In this document: in pieces, positions 23,915-30,315 of the stretch
How positions within the stretch are numbered: the first letter of the stretch is position 1
Layout of the letters: the number at the start of each line of letters is the position of its first letter
DNA from: JBGTLW01 sp041743835
GTDB lineage: Bacteria; Planctomycetota; Phycisphaerae; Phycisphaerales; Phycisphaeraceae
Direction of reading: 5' to 3'
NCBI GenBank assembly: GCA_041743835.1
Contig: JBGTLW010000328.1
Span: forward strand, 1-30,315
Length of the DNA stretch: 30,315 nucleotides
The notes under the pieces: model-generated
Told to the model about the DNA's origin: nothing
What the model saw: only the letters and a program-made list of their open reading frames with translations
Databases searched by the model: none
Program-made: the position numbers and the translations under genes

Positions 23915-25241
23915 AGGGTGGACAACAATGCCATTTGACCAAGCCGTCTTGGTGAACCCTTCAGTTCGCCTTGAACGCGGCGAAGTCTACCCGTTTGTCG
24001 ACATGAAGGCCGTCGATCCTGGCACGCGTAGTGTTGGTCCCAGTGAGGAGCGATCCTTCAAGGGCGGCGGCTCGCGTTTCTGCCACGGCGACACGCTCAT
24101 GGCCCGTATCACGCCGTGCCTGGAGAACGGCAAGATTGCCCGATACTCCGCCACCGATGGTGAAGGCGGTGGACATGGATCGACGGAGTTCATCGTGATT
24201 CGGGGTAGGCCCCATGTCACGGACAATGGTTTCGCGTTTTACCTCACGAAATGGGATGGCGTGCGGCAGTACTGCATCTCCCAGATGACCGGCAGTTCGG
24301 GCCGCCAGCGTGTGCCGACGAGCGCACTCAGTCATCGTGAGGTGACAATTCCTCCGCTGAAAGAGCAAGAGGCCATCGCGTGCATCCTCGGAGCATTGGA
24401 CGACAAGATCGAGTTGAACCGGCGGATGAACCAAACGCTGGAGGCAACGACACGGGCCATCTTCAAGAGCTGGTTCGTGGACTTCGACTCCGTCCGCGCT
24501 AAAGCCGCCGGTCTGCAACCGTCCGGCCTAAAGCCCGAGATCGCCGCTCTCTTACCCGATGCCTTCGAAGAATCCGAACTGGGCGAGATGCCGAAAGGGT
24601 GGAGCATCACTTCCCTCGCTGATCAGATCACAGCCAGCAAAGGGCTCAGCTATAAGGGACAACACCTGTGCGATGAAGGCGAAGGCCTGCCGATGCACAA
24701 CCTTAACTCCGTCTACGAAGGCGGCGGCTACAAGCACGAAGGGTTGAAGTGGTACAACGGCGAATATCGCCCCGCCCATTTGCTGAAGCCGGGAGATGTG
24801 ATCGTCACGAATACGGAACAAGGCTTCGACTATCTGCTGATCGGGTACTCGGCCATCGTCCCTGAACGCTACGGGCCGCAGGGCCTGTTCAGCCACCACA
24901 TCTTCCGGATTCGCCCGAAGTCAACGAGCTACCTCCCAGCGTGGTTCACCTACCTGTTGCTGCGGACCCAGCGTTTCCATGATCTCGTAGCTGGTCACTC
25001 CAACGGCACCACCGTGAACATGCTTCCGCTTGACGGGCTGCAGAAGCCGCAATTCGTCTTGCCGCCGAAGGCGCTCGTTGAGCGATTCGAGGCTCTATTC
25101 GTCCCCGCACACCAGCGGATCGAACGGATTCACGAGGAGAATGTCTCCCTCGCCGCGCTCCGCGACACGTTGTTGCCGAAACTGATCTCTGGCGAACTGG
25201 TGGTTGCCGAGGCAGAGCGCATCGCTGGGAGGTGTGTCTGA
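23904..25241 (+). CDS. hsdS: Type I restriction-modification specificity subunit
   Basis: A 445-aa DNA-recognition subunit with two target-recognition domains. TRD1 covers about residues 1-165 and ends at TIPPLKEQEAIACIL. The central conserved helix LDDKIELNRRMNQTLEATTRAIFKSWFVDFD is the spacer that sets the gap of the bipartite target. TRD2 starts near ELGEMPKGWSITSL (about 240) and ends with LPPKALVERFEALFVPAHQRIERIHEENVSLAALRDTLLPKLISGEL. Both halves are full length, so a bipartite asymmetric target is expected; the sequence recognised cannot be inferred. ATG 23904 overlaps the hsdM end by 11 bases; ATG 23928 (MPFDQ) is an alternative. The stop TGA shares one base with the next ATG (TGATG at 25239-25243). 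Confidence 0.95.
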   Translation: MPDEGWTTMPFDQAVLVNPSVRLERGEVYPFVDMKAVDPGTRSVGPSEERSFKGGGSRFCHGDTLMARITPCLENGKIARYSATDGEGGGHGSTEFIVIRGRPHVTDNGFAFYLTKWDGVRQYCISQMTGSSGRQRVPTSALSHREVTIPPLKEQEAIACILGALDDKIELNRRMNQTLEATTRAIFKSWFVDFDSVRAKAAGLQPSGLKPEIAALLPDAFEESELGEMPKGWSITSLADQITASKGLSYKGQHLCDEGEGLPMHNLNSVYEGGGYKHEGLKWYNGEYRPAHLLKPGDVIVTNTEQGFDYLLIGYSAIVPERYGPQGLFSHHIFRIRPKSTSYLPAWFTYLLLRTQRFHDLVAGHSNGTTVNMLPLDGLQKPQFVLPPKALVERFEALFVPAHQRIERIHEENVSLAALRDTLLPKLISGELVVAEAERIAGRCV

Positions 25242-25959
25242 TGGCTGTGGCAACCGACGATCCCGTGTTCGTCATGCACGGTGCCCGCGCTGCGGTCGCT
25301 GGCGGCATGCTTCACATCGAGGAGCAGGTCAAGGCGTTGGAGTTGGCAGTGGTTGAGAACACCGGCCTCGCCTTCGATCTTGCCAAGACGCTGGTCGAAA
25401 GCGCCTGCAAGACGATTCTTACCGAACGTGGCGGCGCGTTCGACAAGGACGATGACCTGCCGAAGTTGTTCAAGTCGGCAAAGCTGACAGTCCCGTTCCT
25501 CCCCGTAGCGATGGCAAGCGACACCGGAGCGCGAAGGAGTCTCGAACAAACGCTCAGCGGCCTGAGCACTGCCTTACAAGGTGTGTGCGAACTGCGAAAC
25601 GCGTGCGGCTTCGCATCGCACGGTAGCGACGGGCCTCGCCCAGTGATGGAAGGAATACAGGCTTTGCTGGTGGCTCAAGCAGCCGACGCCATCATCGGCT
25701 TCCTCTACCGTGTTCATCGCCAAGACCTCTCGCGGCCGAAGACGGTACTGCTGGAATACCGCGACAATCCGGAGTTCAACGAGTGGCTTGACGAGCAATG
25801 CGAACAGGTGCGGATTTTGTCACTGCCGCCGTATCGACCAAGTGACGTCTTGTTCAACGTGGACCAGGAAGCTTACCGCGACATGCTAACTGACTATGAG
25901 GCCGAGGGTGAGACTGAAGATCAGCCCCACGACGCCGAACCAGAAGGGGGCGCGGCCCA

Positions 25960-25963
<4 letters not shown>
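25241..25963 (+). CDS. Abi-C (abortive infection C-terminal domain) family protein
   Basis: A 240-aa soluble protein. The middle (about residues 35-165) matches the helical Abi-C domain: LAKTLVESACKTILTERG, a Leu-rich stretch with GLSTALQGVCELRNACGFASHG (His in the terminal S-H-G), and a closing AQAADAIIGFLYRVH helix. The Arg-Asn-x6-His pattern resembles the R-x4-6-H motif of HEPN RNases, so an RNase effector is possible but not shown. The C-terminal 75 residues are acidic and unrecognised. It is inserted between hsdS and hsdR with one-base (TGATG) and ATGA overlaps, so it is made with the restriction enzyme. It could be a back-up effector that stops growth when restriction fails, or an accessory subunit. 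Abi-C proteins occur beside type I systems in other bacteria. Confidence 0.72.
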
Positions 25964-29049
<3,086 letters not shown>

Positions 29050-29100
29050 GAATCGACTGTATTCGGTGGGGATGATGCTGAGGATGGGCGTTCAATCTTA

Positions 29101-30315
29101 TTTTTTACGGTTCTTCCAGATTCCCTGTGGGTGCCAGCGCGGGTAGAACGGTGCGTTAAGGAGTGTGCCGATGCGAGACACGGACTTTTATGAGCGGATT
29201 CTTGGGCTCGAATCGCCTTGGCGGGTCGAGGGTGTGGAACTGAGTGTGGCAGGCAAGCGGGTGGACATCCGGCTGACCCACGAAGCGGGGGTGAGTTGGT
29301 CGTGTCCGCATTGCGGGCGGTCGCTGGGGTGCTACGACCATGTGGCCGAGCGTTCGTGGCGGCACCTGGACACCTGCCAGTTCCAGACGCTGCTGCACGC
29401 GCGGCTGCCGCGGGTGCAATGTCCGGAGCACGGGGTGGTTCAGGTGGCCGCGTCGTGGGCCGAGCCGCACAGCCGGTTCACGCTGCTGTTCGAGCGTTGG
29501 ATCATCGACGTGATGCAGCAGTGCTCGACGGTGTCGGGCGCCTGCGCGTTGCTGGGCATCGGGTGGGACCAGGCGTTCGGGGTGATGCAGCGGGCGGTGG
29601 CGCGGGGCCGGGCGCGCAAGGCCGCCGAGCCGATCGAGCATGTGGGGGTGGACGAGAAGGCGTTCCGCAAGGGCCATTCGTACATGACGATCGTGTGCGA
29701 TCTGGATGCGGGAACGGTCGAGCATGTGGCCGAGGACCGCACCGCCGAGTCGCTGGCCGAGTACTTCCGCGGGCTCAGCGACGAGCAGCGAGCGGGCATC
29801 GCCGCGGTGGCGATGGACATGTGGCAGCCGTACATCCGGGCCACCGGGGATCATCTTCCGGGGGCGGCCGAAAAGATCGTCTTCGACCGCTTCCACATCG
29901 TGAAGCTGCTCAACGACGCGGTGGATCAGGTGCGTCGCCGCGAGCACAAGACGCGGCGCCGGGCCGGTGACGACATCCTGACGGGCACGAAGCAGTTGTG
30001 GCTCTACGGCCGGGAGAACGTGCCCGAGCAGCGCAGCGAACAGTTCGACCAACTCAAGGACTCGAACCTGCAGACCGCCCGGGCCTGGGCGATCAAAGAG
30101 ACGCTGCGCGACCTGTGGGACTACCGCTCGCCGGGCTGGGCCCGCAAGTTCTTCAACCGGTGGTTCGGCTGGGCCCGACGCTCACGACTCGAACCGATCA
30201 AGAAGGTCGCGCTGACCCTCAAGCGTCACCTGGACAACATCCTCACCTACTTCCATCACCGCATCACCAACGGCGTCGCCGAGGGGCTCAACAGCAAAAT
30301 CATGAGCATCAAACG
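29101..30315 (+). mobile_element. ISL3-family insertion sequence, left end inside window
   Basis: The transposase gene at 29171 and a terminal sequence resembling ISL3-family ends (ggttcttccagattccctg, starting at 29109) suggest the left end lies about 60 bases before the gene. The eight bases before it, ttttttac (29101-29108), would be the target duplication, in keeping with the 8-bp AT-rich targets of this family. The right end is outside the window, so neither the inverted repeat nor the duplication can be confirmed. Confidence 0.55.
29171..30315 (+). CDS. ISL3-family transposase, 3' end outside window
   Basis: The frame is open to the last base (381 codons visible). A zinc-finger-like N-terminus (CPHCG at about 45-49 and CPEHG at about 84-88) is followed by an HTH region and the DDE catalytic core: VGVDEKAF (Asp161), AMDMWQPY (Asp216) and AEGLNSKIMSIKR (Glu371). 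DRFHIVKLLNDAVDQVRR between the second Asp and the Glu is a hallmark of ISL3 transposases. ATG 29171 follows AAGGAG (29158-29163) by seven bases, an excellent ribosome site. Family members are about 400 aa, so only the last few dozen residues are missing. No frameshift or stop is seen, so the element may be active. Confidence 0.93.
   Translation, partial: MRDTDFYERILGLESPWRVEGVELSVAGKRVDIRLTHEAGVSWSCPHCGRSLGCYDHVAERSWRHLDTCQFQTLLHARLPRVQCPEHGVVQVAASWAEPHSRFTLLFERWIIDVMQQCSTVSGACALLGIGWDQAFGVMQRAVARGRARKAAEPIEHVGVDEKAFRKGHSYMTIVCDLDAGTVEHVAEDRTAESLAEYFRGLSDEQRAGIAAVAMDMWQPYIRATGDHLPGAAEKIVFDRFHIVKLLNDAVDQVRRREHKTRRRAGDDILTGTKQLWLYGRENVPEQRSEQFDQLKDSNLQTARAWAIKETLRDLWDYRSPGWARKFFNRWFGWARRSRLEPIKKVALTLKRHLDNILTYFHHRITNGVAEGLNSKIMSIK

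Overview
The window is high-GC bacterial DNA carrying housekeeping genes on the left and a laterally acquired defence island on the right. GC-ending codons, a secreted PQQ-like propeller protein, a degenerate REP-associated transposase with a YGFWLPNDPRGSW-type motif and an ISL3-family transposase fit a planctomycete, probably of the class Phycisphaerae. That assignment is an inference from gene types, not from a marker gene.

Left part (1-15.9 kb): the C-terminal bulk of smc runs off the left edge. A PIN-PhoH ATPase gene lies convergent to it. Next is a minus-strand leucine operon, leuA - tandem GNAT acetyltransferase - SAM methyltransferase, whose genes are joined by two ATGA overlaps. Upstream of leuA is an almost textbook transcription attenuator: a sigma70-type promoter, a 24-codon leader peptide with eight leucines, a GC hairpin followed by seven U, and an antiterminator pairing that includes the leader stop codon. 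After it come, on the plus strand, a secreted PQQ-like propeller protein, NADP-type isocitrate dehydrogenase behind a very G-rich structured leader, a truncated REP-associated (RAYT) transposase with three REP-like palindromes around it, a LamG-fold protein, a small beta-carbonic-anhydrase-like protein and PpnP. A TM2 membrane protein lies on the minus strand.

Right part (15.9 kb to end): base composition drops and an integrase with atypical catalytic residues opens the island. It is followed by debris (an ImmA/IrrE metallopeptidase remnant and a frameshifted excisionase-type HTH gene). Then comes a tight six-gene plus-strand operon in which every junction overlaps: DUF262-DUF1524 (GmrSD/SspE-like nuclease), GHKL ATPase fused to a PD-(D/E)xK-like domain, HsdM, HsdS, an Abi-C protein, and HsdR. 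A complete type I restriction-modification system is therefore translationally coupled to a modification-dependent-type nuclease, a MORC/MutL-like ATPase-nuclease and an abortive-infection protein. This is the best candidate in the window for an undescribed composite defence system. An ISL3-family insertion sequence, cut by the right edge, lies 120 bp past hsdR.

No rRNA, tRNA, CRISPR array or replication origin was seen. All statements come from reading the sequence by eye; no database search was run.
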